Shown here: piece by piece, positions 15,173-24,260 of the stretch
How positions within the stretch are numbered: position 1 is the first letter of the stretch
Layout: the number at the start of each line of letters is the position of its first letter
Assembly (NCBI GenBank): GCA_025128025.1
Contig: JAHLYR010000002.1
Span: 1-64,000, forward strand
Source: Synechococcus sp. CS-1330
GTDB lineage: Bacteria; Cyanobacteriota; Cyanobacteriia; PCC-6307; Cyanobiaceae
Length of the DNA stretch: 64,000 nt
Direction: 5' to 3'
Position numbers and translations under genes: made by a program
The notes under the pieces: generated by a model
Told to the model about the DNA's origin: nothing
Seen by the model: the letters and a program-made list of their open reading frames with translations, nothing else
Databases searched by the model: none

Positions 15173-16858
15173 GTGACCACTATCCCGATCACATCCTTCG
15201 CTGAGTTCGCGCAACGGGCTGATTATTCGCTACTGGAGGCGCTGCAGCCAGATCCCCAGGCCACGCTGGATGGCCATGATCACCGGCCCCGCCAGGTGTT
15301 CTCGGGCCATTACGTGCCGGTCACACCCACGCCCCTGCCCGTGCCCGCCTACCTGGCGCACAGCTCCGCCCTTTTTCAGGAGCTGGGCCTGAGCGACGCC
15401 CTGGCCCACGACGAGGCCTTCCTGCGGCTGTTTTCCGGCGACATCAGCGTGGCGCGGCAGCCAATGCGCCCCTACGGCTGGGCCACCGGCTATGCCCTCT
15501 CGATCTACGGCGCTGAATACATCCAGCAGTGTCCGTTTGGCACCGGCAACGGCTACGGCGATGGCCGGGCCATCTCCGTGTTTGAAGGCGTGTTCAACGG
15601 CCAGCGCTGGGAGCTGCAAATCAAGGGCGGCGGCCCCACGCCCTACTGCCGCGGCGCCGATGGCCGGGCCGTGCTGCGCTCCAGCGTGCGCGAATTTCTG
15701 GCCCAGGAGTTCATGCACGCCCTGGGTGTTCCCACCTCCCGCTCGCTGACCCTCTACGGATCCGGCGCCGAAACCGTGCGCCGGCCCTGGTACGCGCCGA
15801 ACTCCACGTCGTTCGATCCCGACATCCTGGTTGACAACCCAGCGGCCATCACAACCCGGGTGGCGCAGTCATTCCTGCGGGTGGGCCAGCTGGAGCTGTT
15901 TGCCCGCCGCGTTCGCCGTCAGGCCCATCCCGGAGCGCTGGAGGAGCTGCGCCTGATCGTGGCCCATCTGATTGAGCGCAACTACCGGCCGGAGATTAAT
16001 CGGAGCCTGGCCTTCAGCGACCAAGCGCTTGAGCTGGCGCGCCTGTTCCGGGGACGCCTCACCGCCCTGGTGGCCCACTGGATGCGGGTGGGCTACTGCC
16101 AGGGCAATTTCAACAGCGATAACTGCGCCGCCGGTGGTTACACCCTCGACTACGGCCCGTTTGGTTTCTGTGAACGGTTCGATCCCGGCTTCCAGCCCTG
16201 GACCGGTGGCGGCGAGCACTTCAGCTTCTTCAACCAGCCCGTGGCCGCTGGAGCCAATTACCAGATGTTCTGGTCGGCCCTGCGGCCGCTGTTATCTGAC
16301 AACAGCGAGGCCCTGGCGCTGCTGGATTCCATCCGTGATGGCTTTGCCGGCGCGATGAACCAGGAGCTCGAGGCGATGTGGGCCCGCAAGCTTGGCCTGG
16401 CCGCTCCTGATGCGGCTCTGGTGAACGAGCTGCTCGAGCTGATGCTGCGCTCCCAGGCGGATTACACGATCCTGTTCCGAAAGTTGTCGGAGATTCCTGC
16501 CACCACCACCGAGCACCTCTCAGCTCTCAAGCAGAGCTTCTATGAGCCGAGTTCGGAAGGCCTCGACGCGGCATGGAGCGGCTGGCTGGAGCGTTGGCGT
16601 GCCCAGATTGGCGACCTGCTCGAGACATCAGCAGCGATGAAACGCTGCAACCCAGCAATCACCTGGCGCGAGTGGTTGGTCGCGCCTGCCTATCAACAGG
16701 CGGAGCAGGGTGACACCAGCCTGATTCAGGAGCTGCAGGCCGTGTTCAGCCATCCCTACGAGGATCCTTCCCCAGAGTTGGCGGCGACCTACGACCGCCT
16801 CAAGCCCAGGGAGTTCTTCAACGCCGGTGGGGTGTCGCACTACAGCTGTTCGTCTTAG
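15173..16858 (+). CDS. SelO/YdiU family protein adenylyltransferase
   Basis: A pseudokinase-fold enzyme that transfers AMP from ATP to protein Ser/Thr/Tyr and is linked to redox stress in other organisms. The 561 residues show the family blocks [23 protein letters not shown], the Gly-rich [24 protein letters not shown] nucleotide region (shown here in part), [18 protein letters not shown], and the metal/catalytic stretch [21 protein letters not shown]. Many SelO proteins end in a selenocysteine or Cys; this one ends HYSCSS, so the Cys is present near the C terminus. Start GTG 15173. Divergent from the VWA remnant. Confidence 0.9.
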   Translation: MTTIPITSFAEFAQRADYSLLEALQPDPQATLDGHDHRPRQVFSGHYVPVTPTPLPVPAYLAHSSALFQELGLSDALAHDEAFLRLFSGDISVARQPMRPYGWATGYALSIYGAEYIQQCPFGTGNGYGDGRAISVFEGVFNGQRWELQIKGGGPTPYCRGADGRAVLRSSVREFLAQEFMHALGVPTSRSLTLYGSGAETVRRPWYAPNSTSFDPDILVDNPAAITTRVAQSFLRVGQLELFARRVRRQAHPGALEELRLIVAHLIERNYRPEINRSLAFSDQALELARLFRGRLTALVAHWMRVGYCQGNFNSDNCAAGGYTLDYGPFGFCERFDPGFQPWTGGGEHFSFFNQPVAAGANYQMFWSALRPLLSDNSEALALLDSIRDGFAGAMNQELEAMWARKLGLAAPDAALVNELLELMLRSQADYTILFRKLSEIPATTTEHLSALKQSFYEPSSEGLDAAWSGWLERWRAQIGDLLETSAAMKRCNPAITWREWLVAPAYQQAEQGDTSLIQELQAVFSHPYEDPSPELAATYDRLKPREFFNAGGVSHYSCSS

Positions 16859-17511
16859 ACACACTTGCCGCCAGGGGCGTTGATCACCACCTCATCGCCG
16901 AGCTTCACGGCCGAGAGCAGGAGCTTCAAATCTGGCTCGGCCACGTTCACGCAGCCGCCGGTCACCTTTTGACCGATGCGGTTGTCGTCGTTGCTGCCGT
17001 GAATGGCGAAGCTGTACCAGCGAAACTTGCCGTCATAGGTGTTGAAAGCGAAGGGCTGCTTGACGCTGTCCACCGGCTCCAGGCTCACGTAGCCGCTGCC
17101 GTATTCGCCGCTCTCGCCATCGCCGTCGAAGTCGATGGCGTTCATGTTGCCAAAAAGCATTTTGCGCAGCTCGGCCTCGCTCTTGCCTGACTTGGCGATC
17201 AGGGCGGGATCCATCACAAAGGTGGTGCCGCTGAGGATGGCATTCACCCGGAAGCGGCCCAGGGGTGTGTAGCCCTCCTCGAAGCGGCTGCCGGCGCAGG
17301 TGATGCCGTTGCGGCCGAAGCCCACCTTGAAAATGGTGCGCTCCTCGCCCCGTGGCAACACCCCGAAGCTCCTGGAGGGATCCTTTGGGTCGAGCTCGAT
17401 CCGGATGGGACCGGTAACGCCGGCCGGTACTGGTTTGGGTTGCTTGTTGGTGCCGCAGCCGAAGAGCCCCGTAGCCAGAGCGAGCAGAGCGAGTGTGGAG
17501 AAAGGGCGCAT
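16855..17511 (-). CDS. L,D-transpeptidase-family lipoprotein
   Basis: A 218-residue envelope protein. The start is ATG 17511, giving a lipoprotein signal ([19 protein letters not shown]) whose LFGC lipobox makes Cys19 the lipidated residue; an upstream in-frame extension to 17682 lacks such a signal. The C-terminal half has the YkuD-type catalytic arrangement: [10 protein letters not shown], then [16 protein letters not shown], where His in HGS and the Cys of GGCVN would form the dyad. It probably makes or modifies 3-3 peptidoglycan links or attaches proteins to the wall. Stop overlaps the SelO stop region (convergent). The NTF2-like gene lies 19 bases upstream on the same strand. Confidence 0.82.
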   Translation of the reverse strand: MRPFSTLALLALATGLFGCGTNKQPKPVPAGVTGPIRIELDPKDPSRSFGVLPRGEERTIFKVGFGRNGITCAGSRFEEGYTPLGRFRVNAILSGTTFVMDPALIAKSGKSEAELRKMLFGNMNAIDFDGDGESGEYGSGYVSLEPVDSVKQPFAFNTYDGKFRWYSFAIHGSNDDNRIGQKVTGGCVNVAEPDLKLLLSAVKLGDEVVINAPGGKCV

Positions 17512-17530
17512 CACGGTTCCTGCAGCTGCC

Positions 17531-17950
17531 TCAGCCCACAAAGCGCTTGTAAAGCCAGCGCACAAAGCCACCGAGCACAGGCACCGGCCCGAAGGTGGGG
17601 CCCACGAAGTCGAAGTAGTCGCGGTGGTCGCAGATCTTGCCCTCGCTGTTGAAAAGCAGCCGGGAGGTGCCTGGATACACAAACTCGATGCCCTTGATCT
17701 TCAGACCCATCTCCCACTCCACGAAGGCCGAATCGGCTTCGATCGCGATCGCGCCGGTGGTGAGGTAGGTGTCGTCACAGCGTTTCAGCAGGCCCTCCTG
17801 GGCTTTGATGTAGGCCGAAATTCCATCTCGCTCCTGGGTGGGATCGCTGAAGTGCACGTCCTCGGCGTAAAGCTGCCGCCATTGCGCTTCGCTTGGGCCG
17901 GGGGCGCCGTAGGGCTTGTTGAACAAGGCGCGCAGCTGGGCAGTGTCCAC
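17531..17950 (-). CDS. NTF2/SnoaL-like domain protein
   Basis: A 139-residue protein with the cone-shaped NTF2/SnoaL pattern: an N-terminal helix pair (DTAQLRALF, EAQWRQLYAEDVHFSDP), the DGISAYIKAQEGLLKRCDD helix, and a curved sheet (AFVEWEMGLKI, GTSRLLFNSEGKICDHRDYFDF). The region VHFSDPTQERDG matches the common 'F.DP...y.G' signature of the fold. It may be a small enzyme or ligand carrier; no active site can be assigned. It lies 19 bases upstream of the L,D-transpeptidase lipoprotein and is probably cotranscribed with it. Confidence 0.75.
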   Translation of the reverse strand: MDTAQLRALFNKPYGAPGPSEAQWRQLYAEDVHFSDPTQERDGISAYIKAQEGLLKRCDDTYLTTGAIAIEADSAFVEWEMGLKIKGIEFVYPGTSRLLFNSEGKICDHRDYFDFVGPTFGPVPVLGGFVRWLYKRFVG

Positions 17951-18174
17951 CGCGGATAGATCAAGGGCTCAACCCAGGATGCCGCAGGCCCAGTGGTGAG
18001 CAAAGTCCCAGGGCGATATCCGTGCTGTGGGCCTTTGCGCTCAAATTCTTTGAAAATTTGATTTGATCAGTTTCATGCTCAAATCTATCGGATTTTGCCT
18101 ATTTGATCATGGAGCAAACGGCTGGGGTCTCCAGGGTCGACTAGGATGGATGGGCTCGCAATAATTCAACTAAT

Positions 18175-18930
18175 TTGACGACCGTTAGCGTCATTACTCC
18201 GACCAGGCTTTTGCCCGATCGATTGCCTATGCTGAGCAACCTTAATCGTAGCCTGAACGAGAATAATTGCAGTGTTGAACATGTGATTGTCGTTGATGGC
18301 AACGACCTCGAAGCCCTGCCTGCCGAGCTTGCAGCCAACGCCACAGTGATTGCTTCTGCCCGGCCGATTGGTCAGGCGGCTGCTCGCAATCTTGGCCTGC
18401 TTGTTGCTCGGGGGGAGTGGATCACCAGCGCCGACGACGACGACTGGCTTTACCCCCATTCCATCGACAAGCGCCTGGCCGCAATTAATGGCCAGGCAGG
18501 GGCCCTGTGGGCGGCCGGTTATTGCACTGACGATCTCAAAAACGATCCTGCAATTGTGGCCGCTGGACCATGTCTGGCAGGTGATGTTTGGCGAGCCTGG
18601 CCATCCCCCCATGACAGCATTCCCTTGGGGCCAACCACGCTGCTTGTACAGGCCGCCCTACTCAAGCGTGTCGGTGGCTGGATGGGCCTGCCACAAGGTG
18701 AAGATGTAGGCATGATGATCGCGGTTACAAGTAGTGCTGCAGGCGTACTAATTTCTGATTATGTCTATCACATACGCCTCCATGTTGGTCAGATGACAAA
18801 ATCGGCGTGGTTTGATGATTTGGAGCTTTTATCGCGTCGATCTGCTTGGGAGCGCGGTCAAACCATCCTTTCGCAGCAACTTGCAAGTTCCTCAGTGCCG
18901 CTGATTCGTCAGCGCATTGCCACGCTTTGA
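18175..18930 (+). CDS. family 2 (GT-A) glycosyltransferase
   Basis: A 251-residue GT2-type enzyme that adds a sugar from a nucleotide donor. The start region VSVITPTRLLPDR is the first Rossmann strand, HVIVVDGND is the donor-binding Asp region, and GEWITSADDDDWLYP holds the DxD metal motif (DDDD at about 86-89). GEDVGMMIA further on is the usual ED acceptor-base site. The start is TTG 18175; no in-frame ATG exists nearby. Both the gene and its leader (18040-18174) are visibly richer in A+T than the surroundings. Followed immediately by a GH57 gene that may act on the same polysaccharide. Confidence 0.85.
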   Translation: MTTVSVITPTRLLPDRLPMLSNLNRSLNENNCSVEHVIVVDGNDLEALPAELAANATVIASARPIGQAAARNLGLLVARGEWITSADDDDWLYPHSIDKRLAAINGQAGALWAAGYCTDDLKNDPAIVAAGPCLAGDVWRAWPSPHDSIPLGPTTLLVQAALLKRVGGWMGLPQGEDVGMMIAVTSSAAGVLISDYVYHIRLHVGQMTKSAWFDDLELLSRRSAWERGQTILSQQLASSSVPLIRQRIATL

Positions 18931-18943
18931 CTATCTCAAACCT

Positions 18944-20395
18944 GTGAGCAACCCTTCCCTGCCGCCGATCGCTGGCCGCGAAGCTGAAATCCTCGCCCTG
19001 GTGCAGCAGCAGCAGCCGGTATTTCTGCCCACCACCAATCTCCATCTGGAGCAGCTTCGTTCAGGCTTCGCCTGTGCCCTGCACATGCACCAGCCCACGA
19101 TTCCAGCCGGTGCCAATGGAGAGCTGATCTCCCACCTCCAATACATGGTTGAGCATCCCGGCGAGGGGGACAACCACAACGCTGAAGCCTTCGCCCATTG
19201 CTATCGGCGTTTGGCTGACATCATCCCCCAGTTGATTGCTGAGGGCGCTAATCCGCGGATCATGCTGGATTACTCCGGCAATTTGCTGTGGGGATTCCAG
19301 CAGATGGGTCGCCAAGACATTCTCGATGCGCTGCAGCGGCTGGCCTGTGATCCTGCCCTTCAACTCCATGTGGAGTGGCTTGGCACCTTTTGGAGCCATG
19401 CCGTTGCCCCCTCCACGCCAATCCCCGATCTCAAGCTGCAGATCCTGGCCTGGCAGCATCACATTGCGGCGATGTTTGGTGATGCGGCCCTGCAGCGGGT
19501 GAAGGGGTTCTCGCCGCCGGAGATGCATCTGCCCAACCACCCAGACACGCTCTATGAATTCATCAAGGCCCTGCGGGAGTGCGGCTACCGCTGGCTGCTT
19601 GTGCAGGAGCACAGCGTTGAGAATCCCGATGGTTCCGCCCTCAGCCAGGAGCAGAAACTGGTGCCCAACCAATTGGTGGCACGCAGCTCCAGTGGTGAGG
19701 TGGCGTCGATCACGGCGCTGATCAAAACCCAGGGCTCCGACACCAAGCTGGTGGGTCAGATGCAGCCCTATTACGAAGCCCTGGGGCGTGGCCCCATACC
19801 CCTTGGCGGCATGTCCGTGCCGGCCCTCGTCTCCCAGATCGCCGATGGCGAGAACGGTGGCGTGATGATGAACGAATTCCCCCAGGCCTTCATCCAGGCC
19901 CACCAGCGCATCGCCGCCGACGGCGGTGGTGCTGGCACGGTGGCGATTAATGGCAGCGAATATTTAGAGATGCTTGAGGCCGCCGGTGTGTCTGCCGGCG
20001 ACTATCCGCCGATTCAGGCGGTGCAGCAACACAAGCTTTGGCAGCAGCTGGGCGACTCACCCAGCGCTGCAAATGTGGAGGTGGCCATCGCCGAGCTCCA
20101 GGCCCGTGATTCCTCCTTCTCGATGGCCGGTGCCTCCTGGACCAACAACCTCAGCTGGGTGGAGGGCTACGCCAACGTGCTGGAGCCGATGACCAGCCTC
20201 AGTGCGGCCTTTCACCAGCATTTCGATCCCCTGGTGGCGGCCGATCCCTCAGTTACCCAGACTCAGCCCTACAAGCAAGCGCTACTGCATTTGCTGTTGC
20301 TGGAAACCAGCTGCTTTCGCTACTGGGGCCAGGGGGTCTGGACCGACTACGCCAGCGAGATTCACCGGCGCGGCGTCGTCAGCCTGGGCTCTTGA
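18944..20395 (+). CDS. glycoside hydrolase family 57 protein
   Basis: A GH57-type enzyme of about 483 residues; relatives are alpha-amylases, 4-alpha-glucanotransferases and branching enzymes acting on glycogen-like alpha-glucans. The first conserved motif is clear (ALHMHQPTIPAG), followed by the substrate-loop words NLLWGFQQMG and VEWLGTFWSH, and the later block GFSPPEMHLPNH, typical of the motif containing the nucleophile region. GTG 18944 is preferred since SNPSLPPIAGREAE then heads the protein; TTG 18917 would overlap the glycosyltransferase by 14 bases. Located 13 bases after the GT2 gene, probably in the same transcript. Confidence 0.85.
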   Translation: MSNPSLPPIAGREAEILALVQQQQPVFLPTTNLHLEQLRSGFACALHMHQPTIPAGANGELISHLQYMVEHPGEGDNHNAEAFAHCYRRLADIIPQLIAEGANPRIMLDYSGNLLWGFQQMGRQDILDALQRLACDPALQLHVEWLGTFWSHAVAPSTPIPDLKLQILAWQHHIAAMFGDAALQRVKGFSPPEMHLPNHPDTLYEFIKALRECGYRWLLVQEHSVENPDGSALSQEQKLVPNQLVARSSSGEVASITALIKTQGSDTKLVGQMQPYYEALGRGPIPLGGMSVPALVSQIADGENGGVMMNEFPQAFIQAHQRIAADGGGAGTVAINGSEYLEMLEAAGVSAGDYPPIQAVQQHKLWQQLGDSPSAANVEVAIAELQARDSSFSMAGASWTNNLSWVEGYANVLEPMTSLSAAFHQHFDPLVAADPSVTQTQPYKQALLHLLLLETSCFRYWGQGVWTDYASEIHRRGVVSLGS

Positions 20396-20401
20396 GCGGT
20401 A

Positions 20402-21067
20402 TTACCAAGGCAGAAGGGTGCCGTTGGCGTGCCAGAAGCCGCCGCTGGTTGCCAGGCTGAGAGCATCAATCCTGTCCAGCAGGCCCCGCACCGCCTCCTC
20501 GGGGCTGATGCCCTGGGGGTTGAAGTTGACCATGCGGGTGCTCACCAGCCCCGGGTGCAGCAGTGCCACGGCGATGCCGCGGGGTCGCAGGTCGATCGCA
20601 AGGGATCGCCCCGCCATGTTCAGCGCCACCTTTGACATCCGGTAGCCGTAGGAGGAGCCGGAGCTGTTGTCGTCAATCGAGCCCATGCGGCTGGTCATCA
20701 GCGCCAGCTTGGAACCGGGCTGCAGATTCGGCAGCAGGGCGGCCACGAGCAGCAGGGGCGCCATGGCATTCACCTCAAACTGTCGCCTGAGGCTGTCGCT
20801 GTCGAGATGCTCCAGGCGGTTTGTTTCAAGGATGCCGGCGTTGAGGATCACCCCGTCAAGCGGCTGGCCAACTAGCCGTTGCTGCAGAGAATCAAGATCT
20901 GCTTCGGCGGTGAGCTCGATCCCCGCCTCGAGGCGCACCCCCAGCGCCTCCAGCTCCGGCGACGGCGTGCGGCAGACGGCGATCACCTGATCGCCGCGGG
21001 CCTTTAGTTGTCTGCAGTACTCGAGGCCAATGCCGCGGTTGCTGCCGGTAACGAGGAAAGTTGGCAT
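20402..21067 (-). CDS. short-chain dehydrogenase/reductase (SDR)
   Basis: A 221-residue NAD(P)-dependent oxidoreductase. FLVTGSNRGIGLEYC is the TGxxxGIG nucleotide-binding motif, LDGVILNAGI is the NNAG-type motif (here LNAG), and the catalytic Ser-Tyr-Lys appears as MTSRMGSIDD ... YGYRMSKVALN (Tyr and Lys in YxxxK). HPGLVSTRM is the usual post-active-site PG motif. The protein is a little shorter than classical SDRs (about 250) and resembles the cytosolic C-factor/sniffer group. Substrate unknown. Convergent with GH57 (6-base gap). A second SDR lies at 53782-54537. Confidence 0.9.
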   Translation of the reverse strand: MPTFLVTGSNRGIGLEYCRQLKARGDQVIAVCRTPSPELEALGVRLEAGIELTAEADLDSLQQRLVGQPLDGVILNAGILETNRLEHLDSDSLRRQFEVNAMAPLLLVAALLPNLQPGSKLALMTSRMGSIDDNSSGSSYGYRMSKVALNMAGRSLAIDLRPRGIAVALLHPGLVSTRMVNFNPQGISPEEAVRGLLDRIDALSLATSGGFWHANGTLLPW

Positions 21068-21112
21068 TGCTGGCCTTTGCAGTTGCTCAAGACTGGCTGA
21101 TATCAGCCAGCA

Positions 21113-21922
21113 TCAGCGCCGTCCGTTGACGATCACCGAGTTGCCGCTCCCCCCAGGGGTACCAGGCAGGGCCGGCACCACGGAGGTCTGGCCATCCCAC
21201 TTGTCGAGGAAGAGCTTGTAGAGCACCTGGTCATCGAGGCTTGAGTTGAGCGTTTCGTAGCGCTTGGCTTCCTGCTCGGCGATCAAGACCTCGGTCTGGG
21301 CTCGCAATAGCTGCTGTTCGGCAATCTGTTTCTGTTCGATCGCGGCGCGGTATTCCTCGGCGATTTGCAGGCCTGTGAGATCGAGTCCCTGCACGCTCAC
21401 GTAATCAAACTTGCGCAGTTCCTCCGCCACCTTCTCCTGCACCAGTTCCGAAATGGAGTTCCATTCGGTGGCGATAGTCACCAGCTCGTACTGCGAAAAG
21501 ACTGATTTGAGTGCCTTCAGTAGCGATGGTTGGATCACGCGGGGATAGATCTGCTGGTCGTCGGTAGCGATCGTCTCGTAGATCCGCCCAGCTTCTGCAG
21601 GCTTCATGGCGTATTTCACCGTGGCGGTGGCCTGGATCACCTGGAGATCCTTGGTGAGAGTCGAAAACTGCTCCGGTCGCACCTGGGTGCGCACGTCAAA
21701 CAACGAAGTGTTCTGCACCAGGGGTGCCTTGATGTTGGCGCCGGGGCTGCGGGGGGTACCGGTGACCTTGCCCAGGGTTGTGACAACGGCCACGTTGCCC
21801 GCCGGCACGATGAAAACGGTTTGGCTGAGCAGGATCGCGATCCCCACCAAAACGGCCGCAATCAGGCTGAGGGTGGCTCCAGGCCCATCGGGACTGCCAG
21901 CTGAGCGAAGGGGCGACTGCAT
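21113..21922 (-). CDS. prohibitin-like SPFH-domain membrane protein
   Basis: A membrane-anchored SPFH protein of 269 residues. One N-terminal helix (LSLIAAVLVGIAILLSQTVFIV) is followed by the prohibitin-type band-7 domain, recognisable from VPAGNVAVVTTLGKV through TKDLQVIQATATVKY. A coiled coil then includes AIEQKQIAEQQLLRAQTEVLIAEQEAKR (quoted in part), ending in a Pro/Gly tail. Such proteins form large ring oligomers and scaffold membrane proteases or lipid domains. The start is ATG 21922, which begins just outside the racemase stop; an upstream ORF start at 21973 would overlap it. Probably the third gene of the DUF1611-racemase transcript. Confidence 0.87.
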   Translation of the reverse strand: MQSPLRSAGSPDGPGATLSLIAAVLVGIAILLSQTVFIVPAGNVAVVTTLGKVTGTPRSPGANIKAPLVQNTSLFDVRTQVRPEQFSTLTKDLQVIQATATVKYAMKPAEAGRIYETIATDDQQIYPRVIQPSLLKALKSVFSQYELVTIATEWNSISELVQEKVAEELRKFDYVSVQGLDLTGLQIAEEYRAAIEQKQIAEQQLLRAQTEVLIAEQEAKRYETLNSSLDDQVLYKLFLDKWDGQTSVVPALPGTPGGSGNSVIVNGRR

Positions 21923-21948
21923 GAAGGGGCCATTACCAATTGCGAACC

Positions 21949-23028
21949 CTAGGCAGGTCCTCCTATGAAACAACGGCTCACAAATGGAGAAGTCATGGCC
22001 CGCAGCAGGCTGCTGTAGCTGACCTGGAAGCGCTGTTCATCACCCACCACCAGCGCCTCTACCGCTCCGCTCACCACTAAGTGGTCGCTGGATGCGCCCT
22101 CGATGCTGATCCCAGGGGCACTAAGACCGGCTGGATCGGCATCCTGTTCGCCCAGGGCAAGTAGGGCTCGCATGGCCATGGGTTGCTCTGGTTGCTTTTG
22201 GGGAGCGACTGGCCCTTTGGCAAAACTGGTGCAGTGACGCGTTCCCCAGGCACGGCTGGGCTTGCGCTTGGACTCGATCACCTCTGCCACCAGGGTGATG
22301 GCATCTGTATACAGCCCTGGTATCGCTGTGCGGGTGAGGGGCTCTCGCCCCAGCAGTAGGGCCTCGCCGAGGCGCAGGTGGTTGATGCGGCCCGGATCAC
22401 CGCCACCAGTCAGCCAGGGAATATTGGCCGAATTACCTCCAGAGCACCACTCGAGCCTGATGCCAAAACGCCTTTCCAGGCCATCGATCAGACGCGATAG
22501 CTCGGCCATATTGGCTTCATCTGGGGCAACGCCGTTTTGACAGCCCAGATTGGTGCCGATGCCCAGCAGCAGCAGGTTTGGCAGGGCAAGGGTAAGCAAC
22601 ACCATCGCCTCCAGGTCTGCCGCGAGAATTCCCTCGCGCAGATCCCCTAACTCCACCATCAGCAGCACTCCGTGGCGCACCCCCTGGCAATGGGCTGCAG
22701 CTGCCAAGGCCTTGAGCACCACCGCCTCGCTGTTGCAGCTAATCGCTGCATGGGCCACCACCCGATCCACCTGGCTGAGCATCGGTGAGCGAACCAGCAG
22801 CAGGGGCACGCCAAGCTCGCAGCGGCTAAGCGATTCGATTGATTCGATTCGCGATTCACCGATGGAATGCACCCCTGCCGCCACCCAGGAGCGCACAATT
22901 TCCGGCAGTCCCAGGGTTGCCTTGCTGACCCCGGTCACCTTGATTCCTTGGCGAGCAAGCCGATTCACCATGGTGGTGGCGTTGTGCTGCAGGTGCTCGA
23001 GATGGATCTCCAGCCGCGGTGCGCTCAA
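21949..23028 (-). CDS. alanine/ornithine racemase-family PLP enzyme
   Basis: A fold-type III PLP enzyme of 359 residues. LEIHLEHLQHNATTM and GIKVTGVSKATLG place the PLP lysine (VSKA, near residue 34), as in the alanine racemase/ornithine racemase N-terminal barrel; SGGNSANIPW and NHLRLGEALLLG are the phosphate-binding and later barrel words typical of the ornithine racemase-like branch. It should interconvert L- and D-forms of an amino acid; ornithine, alanine or another residue is possible. The start is TTG 23028, overlapping the stop of the DUF1611 gene as TTGA, so the two proteins are translationally coupled. Confidence 0.85.
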   Translation of the reverse strand: MSAPRLEIHLEHLQHNATTMVNRLARQGIKVTGVSKATLGLPEIVRSWVAAGVHSIGESRIESIESLSRCELGVPLLLVRSPMLSQVDRVVAHAAISCNSEAVVLKALAAAAHCQGVRHGVLLMVELGDLREGILAADLEAMVLLTLALPNLLLLGIGTNLGCQNGVAPDEANMAELSRLIDGLERRFGIRLEWCSGGNSANIPWLTGGGDPGRINHLRLGEALLLGREPLTRTAIPGLYTDAITLVAEVIESKRKPSRAWGTRHCTSFAKGPVAPQKQPEQPMAMRALLALGEQDADPAGLSAPGISIEGASSDHLVVSGAVEALVVGDEQRFQVSYSSLLRAMTSPFVSRCFIGGPA

Positions 23029-24167
23029 AGCTTCCCGTCAGTTGATCCGCACAACTCGGGGAAAGCCCGCAGCACCATTGCCACCAGAGCAGAGGGTGCA
23101 CGGCTCACCGCATCGGTGACAGGAATGGCGAGCTCGGCGGCATAGAGGGCGATTGCGGCACTCACCTCGGCGTCATCCATGCCTTCATGGTTCAGGGTTA
23201 GGCCGATTACTCGGGTTGGTGCGAAGGATTCGATCAGGCGAATTTCACTGGCAGGCGTGGGCATCGGCATAAACGGAAAGTCGCTGAGCTGCCGGCGTGC
23301 CGGCGCGTGCTGCAGCACCACCGCCTGGGGCTGGCTGCCCCGCAGGATGAAGCTGGAAGAGAGGTAGGCGGGATGGCTGAGGGCCCCTTGGCCTTCAATC
23401 ACGATCACCGCAGGTTTTTCCGTGCAGTAGGCCTCCACCACAGCGGCCTCCACCTCCCCTGAGCAAAACTGCGACGGAATGGCATCAAGCGGAATGCCAT
23501 AGCGGCCCCCTTGAATTAATCCGGTTTGGCCCGTGCTCACCAAAACGGCGCGGATGCCGCTGGCGTTTAGGGCTTGAACCAGAAGCGTGGCCGTGGTGCG
23601 CTTACCGATGGCGCCATCGGTGCCGAGCACGGCGATTCGAATGCAGCGTGCCTTGGTGATCGAACCATTGAATAGGCGAAGATCCTTCAAGGCAGGTGGA
23701 CGACGCACATCCCGAATTGAGACTTGATGACGGATGGCCGCCAGGGCAAATTCACTATCGTCGTTGAGGAATTCGCGCATGCCGCTGACCAGATTCAGGC
23801 CAGCTGCCATGGCCAGCAGCAGAGCCCGGCGATCGTCTTTGCCATAGAGACCATTTGCAGGCGCCATGCCATAGATGAAGGTGCTGGCGCGGGGCCCTGG
23901 CAGGGCGAGAGCCCTATCTAGATCAGCCACGATGGGAATGCCGTTGCTGATGCCGTCTAATAGAAGACCTGCATCATTCCCAGCTGATTGGCTGTCAATA
24001 ATTGCCCTGATTTCGAAGGCTTCACAGAAGCGCACGAGTCCGTGGGCGGTTTTGCCGTCGAGCCCCGCGAAGTTTCCTTCGCAGTAAACAACTGCAGCTG
24101 ATTTGACCGCAACTTGATGCGGTGAAATCGAAATGGTCAGGTCATTGACCTGTTTTAGAAATGCCAA
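23025..24167 (-). CDS. DUF1611 P-loop protein (DgcN-like)
   Basis: A DUF1611 protein of 380 residues. It has an N-terminal Rossmann-like half (AAVVYCEGNFAGLDGKTAHGLVRF) and a C-terminal P-loop domain with LGTDGAIGKRTTA (about 208-220) and VIVIEGQGALSHPAY. DUF1611 members include DgcN, which takes part in D-glutamate catabolism through N-acylation, and are often next to amino-acid epimerases or racemases; here the partner is the racemase, overlapped by TTGA. No dipeptide epimerase (DgcA-like) is nearby. First gene of the operon; the AT-rich spacer 24168-24260 should hold its promoter. Confidence 0.82.
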   Translation of the reverse strand: MAFLKQVNDLTISISPHQVAVKSAAVVYCEGNFAGLDGKTAHGLVRFCEAFEIRAIIDSQSAGNDAGLLLDGISNGIPIVADLDRALALPGPRASTFIYGMAPANGLYGKDDRRALLLAMAAGLNLVSGMREFLNDDSEFALAAIRHQVSIRDVRRPPALKDLRLFNGSITKARCIRIAVLGTDGAIGKRTTATLLVQALNASGIRAVLVSTGQTGLIQGGRYGIPLDAIPSQFCSGEVEAAVVEAYCTEKPAVIVIEGQGALSHPAYLSSSFILRGSQPQAVVLQHAPARRQLSDFPFMPMPTPASEIRLIESFAPTRVIGLTLNHEGMDDAEVSAAIALYAAELAIPVTDAVSRAPSALVAMVLRAFPELCGSTDGKL

Positions 24168-24260
24168 ATAAGCCAGGACCCATCATTTGCCCAGGCTTGC
24201 AATAAGTCTGAGGTGGTGATTTCAGGGCTCAGAATTGGCCGCTGAAGGGCGTGGATATAT

